DNA of 36,855 nucleotides, taken from contig JAKFUP010000052.1 of assembly GCA_021732625.1 (NCBI GenBank), forward strand, positions 1-36,855, in the 5' to 3' direction. Source of the stretch: Hyphomicrobiales bacterium (GTDB lineage Bacteria; Pseudomonadota; Alphaproteobacteria; Rhizobiales; Xanthobacteraceae). Positions within the stretch are counted from its first letter, which is position 1; each line of letters opens with the position of its first letter. The position numbers and the translations under genes were made by a program. The notes beneath the pieces were generated by a model that did no database searches, was not told where the DNA came from, and worked only from the letters and a program-made list of their open reading frames with translations. Positions 25,202 to 33,767 of the stretch are shown here, piece after piece.

Positions 25202-26328
25202 ACCGCCTCCTTGTAACGCTTGACGCCGCCGTACTGATAGTAAGCGGCACAGGCGCCTTCAGACGACACCATCAAGGCACCGAGCGGAGTTTCGGGAGTG
25301 CACGCCGAGCCAAATACCTTGCATTGCCAAGGCTTGATCACGCCCTTCAGAACCTCGCCGCACTGGCACGACTTCGGATCGGCGATCTTCAGATTGGGAA
25401 TCGCGAACTTTTGCTCCGCGTCGTAGCGTGCATATCCCTCGCGCAATTTGACTCCCGAGTGATCGATCGAGCCGAGCCCGCGCCACTCAAAGAATTCCCG
25501 CAGCTCATAAACGCGGGAGACCGCGCTCAGCGCAGCCGCGTTGCCGCCGTCGGGCACGATCCGGGCGTACTGATTCTCGATCTCGCTTCGTCCTTCCTTG
25601 ATCTGCTTGAGGACCATCCAGATCGATTGCAGGATATCGAGCGGTTCGAAGCCCGCGACCACCATCGGCTTCTTGTAGAAATTCGCGATGAATTCATAGG
25701 GCGCGGTGCCGATTACCATCGAGACATGGCCCGGTCCGAGGAAGCCATCGAGTTGCAGACCCGGGCTGTCGAGAATCGCCTTGATGGTGGGAACGATCGT
25801 GATGTGATTGCAGAACACCGAAAAATTGGCGACGCCGTCGGCTTCCGCCTGCAAAATGGTCAGCGCGGTCGATGGCATCGTGGTTTCGAAACCAAGCCCG
25901 AAGAACACCACTTCGCGATCGGGATTCTTGCGTGCCAGAGCGAGCGCATCCATCGGCGAGTAAACCATCCTGACGTCAGCGCCTTCGGCCTTGGCTTGCA
26001 GCAGACTCTTCTTTGATCCAGGCACCCGCATCGCGTCGCCGAATGTCGCAAAGATCACTTTCGGATTTTCTGCGATCGACACACAGTCATCGACCCGGCC
26101 CATGGGCAGAACGCAAACCGGGCAGCCCGGCCCATGAATCAGTTCGATCTCCTTGGGCAGCATGCCTTCGAGGCCATAGCGGAAAATCGAGTGCGTGTGA
26201 CCGCCGCAAACTTCCATGAGGTAGATCGGCCGATCCGCCGGCAGCGTCATGCCCGACACCAGCGTCTCGATTTCCTTGATCAGGAAACGCGCCTTCTCGC
26301 CATCGCGAAATTCGTCGAGATACTTCAT
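25198..26328 (-). CDS. hypD: Hydrogenase formation protein HypD
   Basis: A 376-aa iron-sulfur protein, scaffold with HypC for the Fe(CN)2CO unit. The active Cys lies in M-E-V-C-G-G-H-T-H-S; further conserved parts are H-G-P-G-C-P-V-C-V-L-P, G-F-E-T-T-M-P, and the 4Fe-4S cysteines toward the C-terminus (C-Q-C-G, C-K-V-F-G, C). Start and stop overlap with neighbours by 4 nt each, showing tight translational coupling in the operon. Confidence 0.96.
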   Translation of the reverse strand: MKYLDEFRDGEKARFLIKEIETLVSGMTLPADRPIYLMEVCGGHTHSIFRYGLEGMLPKEIELIHGPGCPVCVLPMGRVDDCVSIAENPKVIFATFGDAMRVPGSKKSLLQAKAEGADVRMVYSPMDALALARKNPDREVVFFGLGFETTMPSTALTILQAEADGVANFSVFCNHITIVPTIKAILDSPGLQLDGFLGPGHVSMVIGTAPYEFIANFYKKPMVVAGFEPLDILQSIWMVLKQIKEGRSEIENQYARIVPDGGNAAALSAVSRVYELREFFEWRGLGSIDHSGVKLREGYARYDAEQKFAIPNLKIADPKSCQCGEVLKGVIKPWQCKVFGSACTPETPLGALMVSSEGACAAYYQYGGVKRYKEAV

Positions 26329-27017
26329 GCCGCGGCCCCCTTGGTGGTTGCCGATCCGCGGTCATCCGCCAGCAGCGTATGCACGAGATCCCAGAGAATA
26401 TGATAAGCGGCGACATGACATTCCTGGATGCGGTGGATCGATGTCGACGGCACCACTAGGCAGAAATCGACCAGTCCCGAAGACGTCATCTTTCCACCAT
26501 CACCGCCGGTAAGCCCGATCGTGACGATGCCCATCTCCTTGGCCTTGGCGAACGCCGCCATCAGGTTGGAGGAATTACCGCTGGTGGATATGCCAATCAG
26601 CGCGTCGCCACGGTCGGCTTGCGCCAGCAATTGGCGGACAAATACATGCTCGAAGCCAAGATCGTTGCCGACTGCCGAGATCATCGCGAGATCGGCGACC
26701 AGATTGGTCGCGGCGAGCGCCGGGCGGCCCGCGGTGATCGGGTGGACGAATTCCACGGCAATGTGGGATGCGTCGCAGCTCGAGCCGCCATTACCCATCG
26801 AGAACAACCGGCCACCCCGCCGGTAGACCTCTGCCAGCGCCTTGGCCGCTGCAACCAGGACAGACCCTTGCTCGCCGAAAAACCGGGTATTGGTGTCGCG
26901 GGAATCTCGAGCTTTCTCTTCGACTGAATGCAGCAACGCCGCATCGAGACGCGCCGGCGCCTGCGGCTGTCCATGCAAAAATGGATAGAGTGCCTTTAGA
27001 TCGCTTTCGCTGGACAT
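26325..27017 (-). CDS. SIS-domain protein, phosphoheptose isomerase (GmhA)-like
   Basis: A 230-aa protein with a single SIS domain: G-G-R-L-F-S-M-G-N-G-G-S-S-C-D-A-S-H (sugar phosphate loop), then G-I-S-T-S-G-N-S-S-N-L. This is the GmhA pattern (sedoheptulose 7-phosphate isomerase), including the His that binds metal near H-V-A-A-Y-H. It is embedded between hypC (12 nt upstream) and hypD (4-nt overlap), so it is made with the maturation proteins rather than with LPS genes. Similar genes occur in some hydrogenase clusters of other phyla as far as I recall; their role is not established. Confidence 0.88.
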   Translation of the reverse strand: MSSESDLKALYPFLHGQPQAPARLDAALLHSVEEKARDSRDTNTRFFGEQGSVLVAAAKALAEVYRRGGRLFSMGNGGSSCDASHIAVEFVHPITAGRPALAATNLVADLAMISAVGNDLGFEHVFVRQLLAQADRGDALIGISTSGNSSNLMAAFAKAKEMGIVTIGLTGGDGGKMTSSGLVDFCLVVPSTSIHRIQECHVAAYHILWDLVHTLLADDRGSATTKGAAA

Positions 27018-27029
27018 GGTGTGACACTC

Positions 27030-27311
27030 CTATTCGGCGGCCGACAACCTCATGGCCTCGATCTCAGCCTGCGCCTCGCCGAGTTCGGTCAGAATCTTCA
27101 AGGTCTGCGCCGCTTCTTCCTCATTGATCCTGCTCATGGCGAAGCCGACGTGAACCAGCACCCAGTCACCGACGCAGGAATCGACCGGATGGTCTTCATT
27201 GACGATACAAGCGATGTTGATCACCCGCTTGACGCCGCCGACATCAACCGTCGCAAGCTTTTTCGCCGGATCGTCGATCTTTACGATCCGGCCGGGAATA
27301 CCGAGACACAT
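27030..27311 (-). CDS. hypC: Hydrogenase maturation chaperone HypC
   Basis: A 93-aa protein starting M-C-L-G-I-P-G, in which Cys2 holds the Fe(CN)2CO group with HypD and binds the large subunit. The family tail G-D-W-V-L-V-H-V-G-F-A-M is present near residue 48. Its start lies 31 nt inside the end of hypF in another frame. Confidence 0.96.
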   Translation of the reverse strand: MCLGIPGRIVKIDDPAKKLATVDVGGVKRVINIACIVNEDHPVDSCVGDWVLVHVGFAMSRINEEEAAQTLKILTELGEAQAEIEAMRLSAAE

Positions 27312-29740
27312 GACACGTTTCCTTCCATTGTCTTTTTCTTCTGATCAATCAGATGCGCCGCACCGATGGCCGCCTGGCCAAGGGCAAGCCCGCCATCGTT
27401 GGCAGGAACCTGCGCGTGCGACAGGACATTGAAGTTTGCCTGTTCAAGGCGGCGGCTGACCTCCTCGAACAGAATCCGGTTCTGGAAGCAACCACCCGAC
27501 AACGCTACCGTCGTGAAGCGCCGCGGCTGCCCGTCATCGTCATCGCCGGCGAGCTTCCGGGCCATCGCGCCGATCGATTTCGCGAGGCCCCTTTGGAATC
27601 GCGCCGCCATCACCGCCGCGGGTGTCTTCAGGATGAGATCGCCGAGCACCGCGCTCCACATCGCAAGCGGTTCGATGTAGGGCAGTCCCGAACCGCGGAG
27701 ATTCGGAATCGACAGCGGATAAGCGAGCGTATCGTCCTCGTAACGCAGCGTATCTTCATCGGCGATCGCTTCCAGCCGCGCCGCCGCTTCGCCTTCATAG
27801 GCCTGCCGTTCACGGCAAATATCCAGCGCCGCGGCAACCGCGTCGAACAGCCGGCCGCACGACGATGCCGGTGGCGCATTGATGCCGTTTGTGATCATGG
27901 CATCGATGGTCGCGCGTGGCTTGCCGGCGAGATAGCCGTGCAACGCGAGGTCTTCGAAGTTCATGGTGAACTCCGGCCATTTCATCTCGGCCATCAGATG
28001 GGCGTAGAGATTGCGCCACGGTTCGCGCACGGCCTGCGCGCCGCCGGGCATCGCGACCGGCTTGAATGTGCCGAGCCGTTGATAGCGCCTGTAATCGGCA
28101 AGCAGGAATTCCCCGCCCCACAATGTATCGTCGCCGCCCCAGCCCAGACCATCGATTGCAATGCCGAGAACGGCCGGGGCGTCGAGCGGGTAGCCATTTT
28201 CCGCCAGACACGATGCAATATGCGCGTGATGATGCTGCACTTCGATCAACGGTAACCCGTCGGAGGCCGCCCGCTCCCGCGCCAGCTTTGACGAAAGATA
28301 TTCCGGATGAAGATCGGCCACGAGCGCTGCCGGCTTATGATCAAACAGCTGCGTGTAGAGCGTGAGGTTCTTGCGATAGTCGTCGTAGGTCCGCACATCC
28401 TCGAGATCGCCCTGATGCTGCGACAGAATCGCAGTGCCATCCTTGACCAGACAGAACGTCGCTTTCAGCTCGCCGCCCATCGCCAGCAGTTCTGGGGCAG
28501 CCTCAAATCCTTGAGGCAGGATGATCGGCTCCGGCGCATAGCCTCGCGAGCGGCGCAGAATACGAACCCGTCCGCCAATCACGCGCGCCACGGAATCATC
28601 GATCCGGTTGGCGATCTCGCGATCATGCATCAGACCATATGTTGCTATGCTCCCTATCCGTTCGCGTGCCTCGTCGTCACAGATCACCTGCGGCTCGTCG
28701 GACACGTTGCCGCTGGTCATCACCACCGGCCTCGCCATTCGCCGCAGCATCAGCAGATGCATCGGTGTGGTCGGCAGCATGAACCCGAGCGTTGTCAGAC
28801 CCGGCGCAACCGTCTCCGGCAATCTCTCGGGACCGTCGGCGCGCAGCAAGACAATCGGCGCGGACGCCCGCGTCAGCAGGGTTGCCTCTTCAGAGCTGAT
28901 GCTGCAGTAGCGCCTGATCACATCGAGGTCGCGCGCCATCAGCGCGAATGGCTTGGCGTCGCGCCGTTTTAGTTGCCGCAGCTTTGCCACTACATCGGCC
29001 TTGGTGGCGTCGCACGCCAGTTGATAGCCGCCGATGCCCTTGATGGCGACAATCTCGCCGTTTTTCATCAGACCGCACGCGGCATCCACGTCGTCCATCA
29101 TCGAGAACTGGTCGAAGCCGAACGGCCGCCCGTCAAACCGCACCAGCCTCGCCTTCGGACCACATGCATGGCAAGCGATGGCCTCGGCGTGAAAGCGGCG
29201 ATCCGCGGGGTCATCGTATTCCGCGCAACACGCCGGACACATCGCAAATAGCGCCATCGTGGTGTGGGCACGATCATAGGGAATGGCGTTGACGATGCTG
29301 AGACGCGGCCCGCAATGGGTGCAATTAGTAAAGGGATAACGATAGCGGCGTCCAAACGGGCTGGTGATCTCGTCGGCGCAGGCCGCGCAAATCATGGCGT
29401 CAGGGGCGACCTGCGTATGGGCATCGCCGCCAGCACTCTCACCAATAGTGAAATCCTTCGATAGTTCGGCATCGCACGGCTGAGTATCGATTCCATCGAT
29501 GCGGGCGAGCGGCGGCGGTTCGCGCGTGATCCGCTCAATCAGCGCCGCGATCTCGGCTTGTCCGCCCAGCGTGCGGATCAGGACGCCGCGAGCGTCGTTG
29601 CGAACGTCTCCGGCAAGTCCAAGCTCGCGCGCATACCGCCAGACTGTTGGCCGGAAGCCGACGCCTTGCACGCGGCCACGAACGCGAATTTCAACCGAGA
29701 CGCGGTCGTCAACCTCAGCGGCATTGCCGTGCCGGTTCAT
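27281..29740 (-). CDS. hypF: Carbamoyltransferase HypF
   Basis: An 819-aa protein that makes carbamoyl-AMP from carbamoyl phosphate and transfers the group to HypE. Domains in order: acylphosphatase (V-R-G-R-V-Q-G-V-G-F-R-P, first 95 residues); two zinc fingers (C-A-A-C, C-T-H-C-G-P; C-P-A-C, C-H-A-C-G-P); YrdC-like domain (K-G-I-G-G-Y-Q-L-A-C-D); Kae1-like domain with H-H-H-A-H near residue 480. Start ATG 29740 overlaps the NHL gene stop as ATGA and has GGGAGG upstream. Confidence 0.97.
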   Translation of the reverse strand: MNRHGNAAEVDDRVSVEIRVRGRVQGVGFRPTVWRYARELGLAGDVRNDARGVLIRTLGGQAEIAALIERITREPPPLARIDGIDTQPCDAELSKDFTIGESAGGDAHTQVAPDAMICAACADEITSPFGRRYRYPFTNCTHCGPRLSIVNAIPYDRAHTTMALFAMCPACCAEYDDPADRRFHAEAIACHACGPKARLVRFDGRPFGFDQFSMMDDVDAACGLMKNGEIVAIKGIGGYQLACDATKADVVAKLRQLKRRDAKPFALMARDLDVIRRYCSISSEEATLLTRASAPIVLLRADGPERLPETVAPGLTTLGFMLPTTPMHLLMLRRMARPVVMTSGNVSDEPQVICDDEARERIGSIATYGLMHDREIANRIDDSVARVIGGRVRILRRSRGYAPEPIILPQGFEAAPELLAMGGELKATFCLVKDGTAILSQHQGDLEDVRTYDDYRKNLTLYTQLFDHKPAALVADLHPEYLSSKLARERAASDGLPLIEVQHHHAHIASCLAENGYPLDAPAVLGIAIDGLGWGGDDTLWGGEFLLADYRRYQRLGTFKPVAMPGGAQAVREPWRNLYAHLMAEMKWPEFTMNFEDLALHGYLAGKPRATIDAMITNGINAPPASSCGRLFDAVAAALDICRERQAYEGEAAARLEAIADEDTLRYEDDTLAYPLSIPNLRGSGLPYIEPLAMWSAVLGDLILKTPAAVMAARFQRGLAKSIGAMARKLAGDDDDGQPRRFTTVALSGGCFQNRILFEEVSRRLEQANFNVLSHAQVPANDGGLALGQAAIGAAHLIDQKKKTMEGNVSCVSVFPAGS

Positions 29741-30939
29741 CGCGCGGCCTCCCAAAAGAGAACGCGGTTGTTACCCGCATCGGCGACAACGAGCATGTCG
29801 CCGCAGGCCGCAGCGCTATAAGGCCAGCACACGCTGTCGCGAGAGGCGGATCGCCAGCGATTGTCTCCCTTGTCGGAAAACGTCGGCTGACCAGCCAATG
29901 CGATGGCCGGAGAATCCATCGCCAAGCCGTCAAGCTCGAAGCCGAGCAGCCGCGAGTTCGCCGTATCCGTCACGACCAGCATACCGCCCTGCACGGCAAG
30001 CCCGTACGGCATGTTCAGCGCACTCGAGGTCGGATAATAGGATGAGCGATTGTGATCGAGTCCCCTGAAATCGGTCTGGCCCAGCACGAAATCGCAAGGT
30101 TGCCCGACTGAGGTGGGAAACCTGCGCCACACCATCACGCGGTTGTTGCCCGCGTCAGACACAAACAACATTCCGCCGGTTGCCGCGATACCGTGCGGCC
30201 AGCGCATGCCAAGCGCCCCGCCGGCCTGCCCTGCATTATCGTCGCGGGTGACAAAATCGCCCTGCCCCAGAACCAGATCGGCAGGCGTGCCGTTTTCGGT
30301 AGGGATAGCATCCCACACCAGGACACGACGGTTGCCGGTATCGCAAACGATGAGCTTGCCGTCGGCGATGTCTACCCCGTAGCACCAGTTCAAGGTATCG
30401 GCGCGGGGCGAAGCGCCACCGCGATTGGCAAGTCCGCCGGAAAAATCCGCCTGACCGAGCACGACGTCGGCGGGCTGGTTCGACGTCATCGGATATCCGT
30501 GCCAGATCAGAATGCGATGGTTCCAGGCATCGGCCACCGCGAGCACGCCGTTCAACGCAACGATCCCGGTCGGCATGTTCAGGGTCGCTGCGCCCACATC
30601 ACCCTTGGCGTTGCGGCCCTCTCGCGAAAAATCAGGCTGGCCGATCACCAGATCGGCAGGAGCCTGATCGTCTGATGGCGGCGTCTGCCAGATCATCAGC
30701 CGGTGATGACCGGTGTCGCAGACGAACAACGGGCCGCGTTTGCTCGCGAGGCATGCCCCGCGCGGACCGAACAACGTGGTTGCGCCCGGCGCGATCGATT
30801 TTGCGAGTCCGTCGGGGAGTGCTTCGCCGCCAAGGACAATCCGCGCGCCGGCGGCGGCCAGCAACGGCAGCGCCACATGGTTATCACCGGCTCGTTTTCG
30901 GGCCCTGTCTAACCGATTGGTGGCAAACGAAACCTGCAT
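29737..30939 (-). CDS. NHL-repeat beta-propeller protein of the hydrogenase cluster
   Basis: A 400-aa protein with six blade repeats of the form V-x-D-x-x-N-x-R-x-L-x-W (for example V-C-D-T-G-N-R-R-V-L-V-W), each after a G-Q-x-D-F segment, so a six-bladed propeller. There is no signal peptide. NHL proteins are found with group 1h and 2a hydrogenases beside Rieske and TPR genes; a scaffold or partner-binding role is likely but unproven. Start ATG 30939 follows the previous stop by 2 nt; a start at 31026 would overlap the Rieske gene. Confidence 0.85.
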   Translation of the reverse strand: MQVSFATNRLDRARKRAGDNHVALPLLAAAGARIVLGGEALPDGLAKSIAPGATTLFGPRGACLASKRGPLFVCDTGHHRLMIWQTPPSDDQAPADLVIGQPDFSREGRNAKGDVGAATLNMPTGIVALNGVLAVADAWNHRILIWHGYPMTSNQPADVVLGQADFSGGLANRGGASPRADTLNWCYGVDIADGKLIVCDTGNRRVLVWDAIPTENGTPADLVLGQGDFVTRDDNAGQAGGALGMRWPHGIAATGGMLFVSDAGNNRVMVWRRFPTSVGQPCDFVLGQTDFRGLDHNRSSYYPTSSALNMPYGLAVQGGMLVVTDTANSRLLGFELDGLAMDSPAIALAGQPTFSDKGDNRWRSASRDSVCWPYSAAACGDMLVVADAGNNRVLFWEAAR

Positions 30940-30941
30940 GG

Positions 30942-31811
30942 CTAAACCGAAATCCTCACTTCGACGCGCGGACCGATGACACGAACGGCATGCGACTGAA
31001 GCGAGACTTCCGGCGCAGTCAGGCATTCACCGCTCGAGAGATCATACTGAAAACCATGGTGCGGGCATGTGATGATGCCGTTCTCCACGTCACCATCATG
31101 AATCGGAAAGCCGAGATGCGCGCACGCATTTTGAAAACACGTCACGGTCGCGCCATTGCGCGACAGCAGGACCTTTTCGCCGCCAAGAATGATCGAGCGA
31201 ACCGCTCCTTCCGGAATCTCGGTCAGCAAACCGGCGGAGATCCAGTTCCCTTTGGCGCCAAGGGCGAACGGACTGACAAAGCGCACGCCACTATCCTCGG
31301 ATCCACCGAGACCCTTGACCTGAACGATATCGGTAATCTCCGGACAAGCGTCCTGAACCGCTTTTTTTACACCGGCATGAAAGGTCAACGCCGACGCAGG
31401 ACAGCCATCGCAAGCGCCGATGAAGCGAACCTCCACGTGGGGCGGATTGACTTTCACGAGTTCGACGTCTCCACCATGTGAAGCCAGCATCGGGCGAACG
31501 CCCTCAAGAGCGGCTTCAACTCGTTCGTTCAGGCTGGCTTTGACGATCTGGTGACGGCGCAGCACCGCATAGACCACTTCGTCTGCAATGGCGCTCTTCA
31601 TCGCGGCAAGCGCAGCGGGGTCGGTTTTTAGTGCACGGATCAACCGCCGCAACGCTTCGCCGTCGAGCGATTCGATCGCCAGTTTGTAGGCACCAACGGC
31701 AGCCTGTTGCGTATCGTCCCAGCCTGCAAATACGGTTTCAAGGCGTTCGATATCGCCAACAAGGCCGGCAAGGTCGCTGCGGTTTGTCGAAGACATGTCG
31801 TGAGCGTTCAT
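30942..31811 (-). CDS. NifU-domain/Rieske fusion iron-sulfur protein of the hydrogenase cluster
   Basis: A 289-aa protein. A helical N-terminal part (about 1-85) is followed by a NifU C-terminal-like domain (S-H-G-G-D-V-E-L, then G-A-C-D-G-C-P-A-S, CxxC) and a Rieske [2Fe-2S] domain (C-A-H-L-G-F and C-P-H-H-G-F, from about residue 180). Such fusions sit next to Huc-type hydrogenase genes and are thought to carry electrons between the small subunit and the quinone/respiratory chain. The NifU part could hold a 4Fe-4S cluster or help its assembly. Confidence 0.9.
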   Translation of the reverse strand: MNAHDMSSTNRSDLAGLVGDIERLETVFAGWDDTQQAAVGAYKLAIESLDGEALRRLIRALKTDPAALAAMKSAIADEVVYAVLRRHQIVKASLNERVEAALEGVRPMLASHGGDVELVKVNPPHVEVRFIGACDGCPASALTFHAGVKKAVQDACPEITDIVQVKGLGGSEDSGVRFVSPFALGAKGNWISAGLLTEIPEGAVRSIILGGEKVLLSRNGATVTCFQNACAHLGFPIHDGDVENGIITCPHHGFQYDLSSGECLTAPEVSLQSHAVRVIGPRVEVRISV

Positions 31812-31837
31812 TTTCGTCTCACTCAGTATTCAGAACA

Positions 31838-32062
31838 TCAGGCGTAGCGCAGATTCCGGAACAGATATGGCTGCAGAGCACCACCGATCAGCGATGCGAT
31901 CAGCGCTGCAAGCCACAGCGCCGCACCGAACTTGGCCAGGACAACGAACAGAACAGCCGTCACGACAATGCCGATCAGTAACTGCATCATGGCCTTGCCG
32001 GGTTCGGCGAACAGTTTTCCGCGAAAGAAAAGCACGATCGAATTTTGCGCCATTGCCCACAT
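31838..32062 (-). CDS. Small two-helix membrane protein of the hydrogenase cluster
   Basis: A 74-aa protein with two hydrophobic segments (L-L-I-G-I-V-V-T-A-V-L-F-V-V-L-A and A-L-W-L-A-A-L-I-A-S-L-I-G-G), a basic N-terminal loop (F-F-R-G-K-L-F) and a basic tail (L-F-R-N-L-R-Y-A). TAGGAG lies 8 nt before ATG 32062, which supports it being a true gene. I do not recognise a named family. Set 10 nt after a similar-sized membrane gene, it could be a membrane anchor for the otherwise soluble hydrogenase. Confidence 0.75.
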   Translation of the reverse strand: MWAMAQNSIVLFFRGKLFAEPGKAMMQLLIGIVVTAVLFVVLAKFGAALWLAALIASLIGGALQPYLFRNLRYA

Positions 32063-32072
32063 GAGACTGCTC

Positions 32073-32285
32073 CTATCCGATCACGCCAAGAACAATCAGA
32101 CCGATCAGAATTCCCGTGACGCCTGCGAGCGGCCCGTAAAAACCGCCGAGCATTGCTGCGAGTTCGTTACCCAGAATCTTGCCGCCGACAGCCATTCCGC
32201 CGGCTGCGCCACCCGCAATCGAACCCAGCACAGCCAGTATGACTGCTATGAGTACGATCGCGGGAGAGAGTGCCTGTTGCATCAT
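32073..32285 (-). CDS. Small Gly/Ala-rich membrane protein of the hydrogenase cluster
   Basis: A 70-aa protein, hydrophobic nearly throughout, with two predicted helices separated by a loop containing K-I-L-G-N-E. Glycine is abundant (G-S-I-A-G-G-A-A-G-G near residue 25), a pattern that favours close helix packing or oligomers, as in ring-forming proteolipids. No family recognised. It lies between the TPR gene and the other small membrane gene, all on the same strand with gaps of 10-29 nt. Confidence 0.72.
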   Translation of the reverse strand: MMQQALSPAIVLIAVILAVLGSIAGGAAGGMAVGGKILGNELAAMLGGFYGPLAGVTGILIGLIVLGVIG

Positions 32286-32314
32286 GCGACTCCAGTTTTT
32301 GGTTCACGCCTGAT

Positions 32315-33328
32315 CTATGAGTGTATCGACCGTTGCGAACCTTGGCCGTTGGTTGCGGGCAGCGCCAAAATCTCTCGTCCAGCCTGATCGATCGCTTCGG
32401 CAACGATGCGCGCTTTATCCAGATCGCCATGCGCCATGAAGATTTCCCGCGCTTCGCTGTAGAAAGCTCGCACTTGCAGAAGATTGGCGCGATTGCCTTC
32501 GTCCGGACGTTCGGGATCGTCCGGCAAATTCCACAGGCAATTCGCCTTGTTCGCGATCGTATTGGCGTACTCCAGCGGCGTGGTTTCGCGCGTCCGCACC
32601 TTCAGCGCTTCGTCATAGGCTTCGATGGCGCGGATATTGTTCTCGATCGGATGGCTCGACGATACGTATTGCAGCGCGTTGCCGAGATTGTTTTGCAGCA
32701 TGGCGTATTCGCTCGGATAGTCGACCAGCGATACCGCCTTGAGACCTTCCTCGAATGCCTGCACCGCCAGCGCCTCGCGCATCTTGCCGCGCTCGTCGGT
32801 CATCGGCATCGACAGGAACGCCGTCGCGAGATTGTTCTGCAGGATGACAAACTCGCGGAGAAACTTCTCCTTGGTGAATGTCCGGAGCGCTCGTTGATAG
32901 GCCGAAATTGCATCGGTGATGCGCGCACGTCCGGCGCCCGCGAGATTCTGAATCACCAGGCCGAGATTCATCTCGGCCTCAGCAAGCTCTTCCGGTTTGC
33001 CGAAATCCCTCAGCACTGGGATTGCTTCAGCAAACACGGCGCGCGCCTGTTCGAGTGATGCCGTTCCTTGCTCCGGGATCGCCTGAAGCGCGGTCGCCTT
33101 GCGCGCGAGTATGCGCGCGCGCAGCAGCTGCTGTTCTTGGGGGCAGATCGTCAAAGCCTTGTCGTAGAGTGTGACGGCGGAATGCAATTGATCCGGCGAT
33201 TTGGGCTGCTGCTGCAAGCCCATCGCGATTTCCATCAGCATTTCTGCACGCTCGGACGCAGTCGCGTCAGCATCATCCGCCGCCGCAAGCGCGACGCGCA
33301 CCTCGTCCGTGAAGAGGCTCGATGCCAA
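32315..33328 (-). CDS. Tetratricopeptide-repeat protein of the hydrogenase cluster
   Basis: A 337-aa, all-helical protein with TPR-type repeats, for example A-V-T-L-Y-D-K-A-L, A-I-S-A-Y-Q-R-A-L, A-I-E-A-Y-D-E-A-L with L-Q-N-N-L-(A/G)-x-A between. There is no signal peptide or membrane segment. GGAGGAG lies about 8 nt before ATG 33328. TPR genes recur next to group 2a/1h hydrogenases and probably serve as assembly scaffold. Confidence 0.85.
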   Translation of the reverse strand: MASSLFTDEVRVALAAADDADATASERAEMLMEIAMGLQQQPKSPDQLHSAVTLYDKALTICPQEQQLLRARILARKATALQAIPEQGTASLEQARAVFAEAIPVLRDFGKPEELAEAEMNLGLVIQNLAGAGRARITDAISAYQRALRTFTKEKFLREFVILQNNLATAFLSMPMTDERGKMREALAVQAFEEGLKAVSLVDYPSEYAMLQNNLGNALQYVSSSHPIENNIRAIEAYDEALKVRTRETTPLEYANTIANKANCLWNLPDDPERPDEGNRANLLQVRAFYSEAREIFMAHGDLDKARIVAEAIDQAGREILALPATNGQGSQRSIHS

Positions 33329-33369
33329 TTGCTCCTCCCATCCGCGCTTGTTTTTTCGCGCGTTATTGT

Positions 33370-33404
33370 TGGAACTGTTTTGGAATTCTTCTTGGAATTA
33401 TTCT
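33370..33404. repeat. Three short direct repeats upstream of the TPR gene
   Basis: Three consecutive imperfect copies of TGGAA(C/T)T(G/C/A)TT(T/C)T, 11-12 bp each, lie 42-76 bp upstream of the TPR start in a 127-bp gap. They are followed at 33409-33422 by CCGCGC-TT-GCGCGG, a dyad. This is the only sizeable gap without coding sequence inside the accessory part of the operon, so it may hold an internal promoter or processing site. Confidence 0.4.
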
Positions 33405-33455
33405 AGACCCGCGCTTGCGCGGATGTCTATCAATTATGCGAAATGCAAAGTTAGT

Positions 33456-33767
33456 TTACAGATGAAAGGCTTCAGCGGCGATCAATGCGCCCTGTTCGGT
33501 CGACCAGACCACCGGGAGTGCCATGGTGATGCTGTCATCGACGCGATGTTCGCGGAAAAAATCCGGCGCATGAGCAACGCGGTCGCCAGCCTTGTTCCTA
33601 ACCTTCAGCATGTAGCCACCGGCAGCCGCATGGCAAACCGGCAAGATGCAGAGATCGCAATCGCGGCGCAGCAAAATCACGGCTTCGATGCCCGCAAAGT
33701 AGCGGTCGTAAATCCCGCGCGTGAGATAAAGAGCGCCGTTCTTGAGCTCAACCTCTGTCGCGGTCAC
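33456..33767 (-). CDS. Small cysteine-containing hydrogenase-cluster protein
   Basis: A 103-aa soluble protein that I cannot assign to a named family. Its middle reads L-R-R-D-C-D-L-C-I-L-P-V-C-H (CxxC-x4-C-H), able to bind metal or a cluster; the C-terminal half contains V-A-H-A-P-D-F-F-R. The ATG overlaps the stop of the endopeptidase gene as ATGA, so it is translated with it. An accessory role in maturation or electron transfer is likely from context only. Confidence 0.75.
   Translation of the reverse strand: MTATEVELKNGALYLTRGIYDRYFAGIEAVILLRRDCDLCILPVCHAAAGGYMLKVRNKAGDRVAHAPDFFREHRVDDSITMALPVVWSTEQGALIAAEAFHL

Noticed and set aside
23861-25216. Plus-strand open frame of 451 codons
   Set aside because: It lies antisense to hypA, hypE and the end of hypD, all with full family motifs; long antisense frames are common at this GC content.
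33409-33422. Rho-independent terminator after the 103-aa gene
   Set aside because: The GC dyad has a 2-nt spacer and no T-run; it is mentioned only with the neighbouring repeats.
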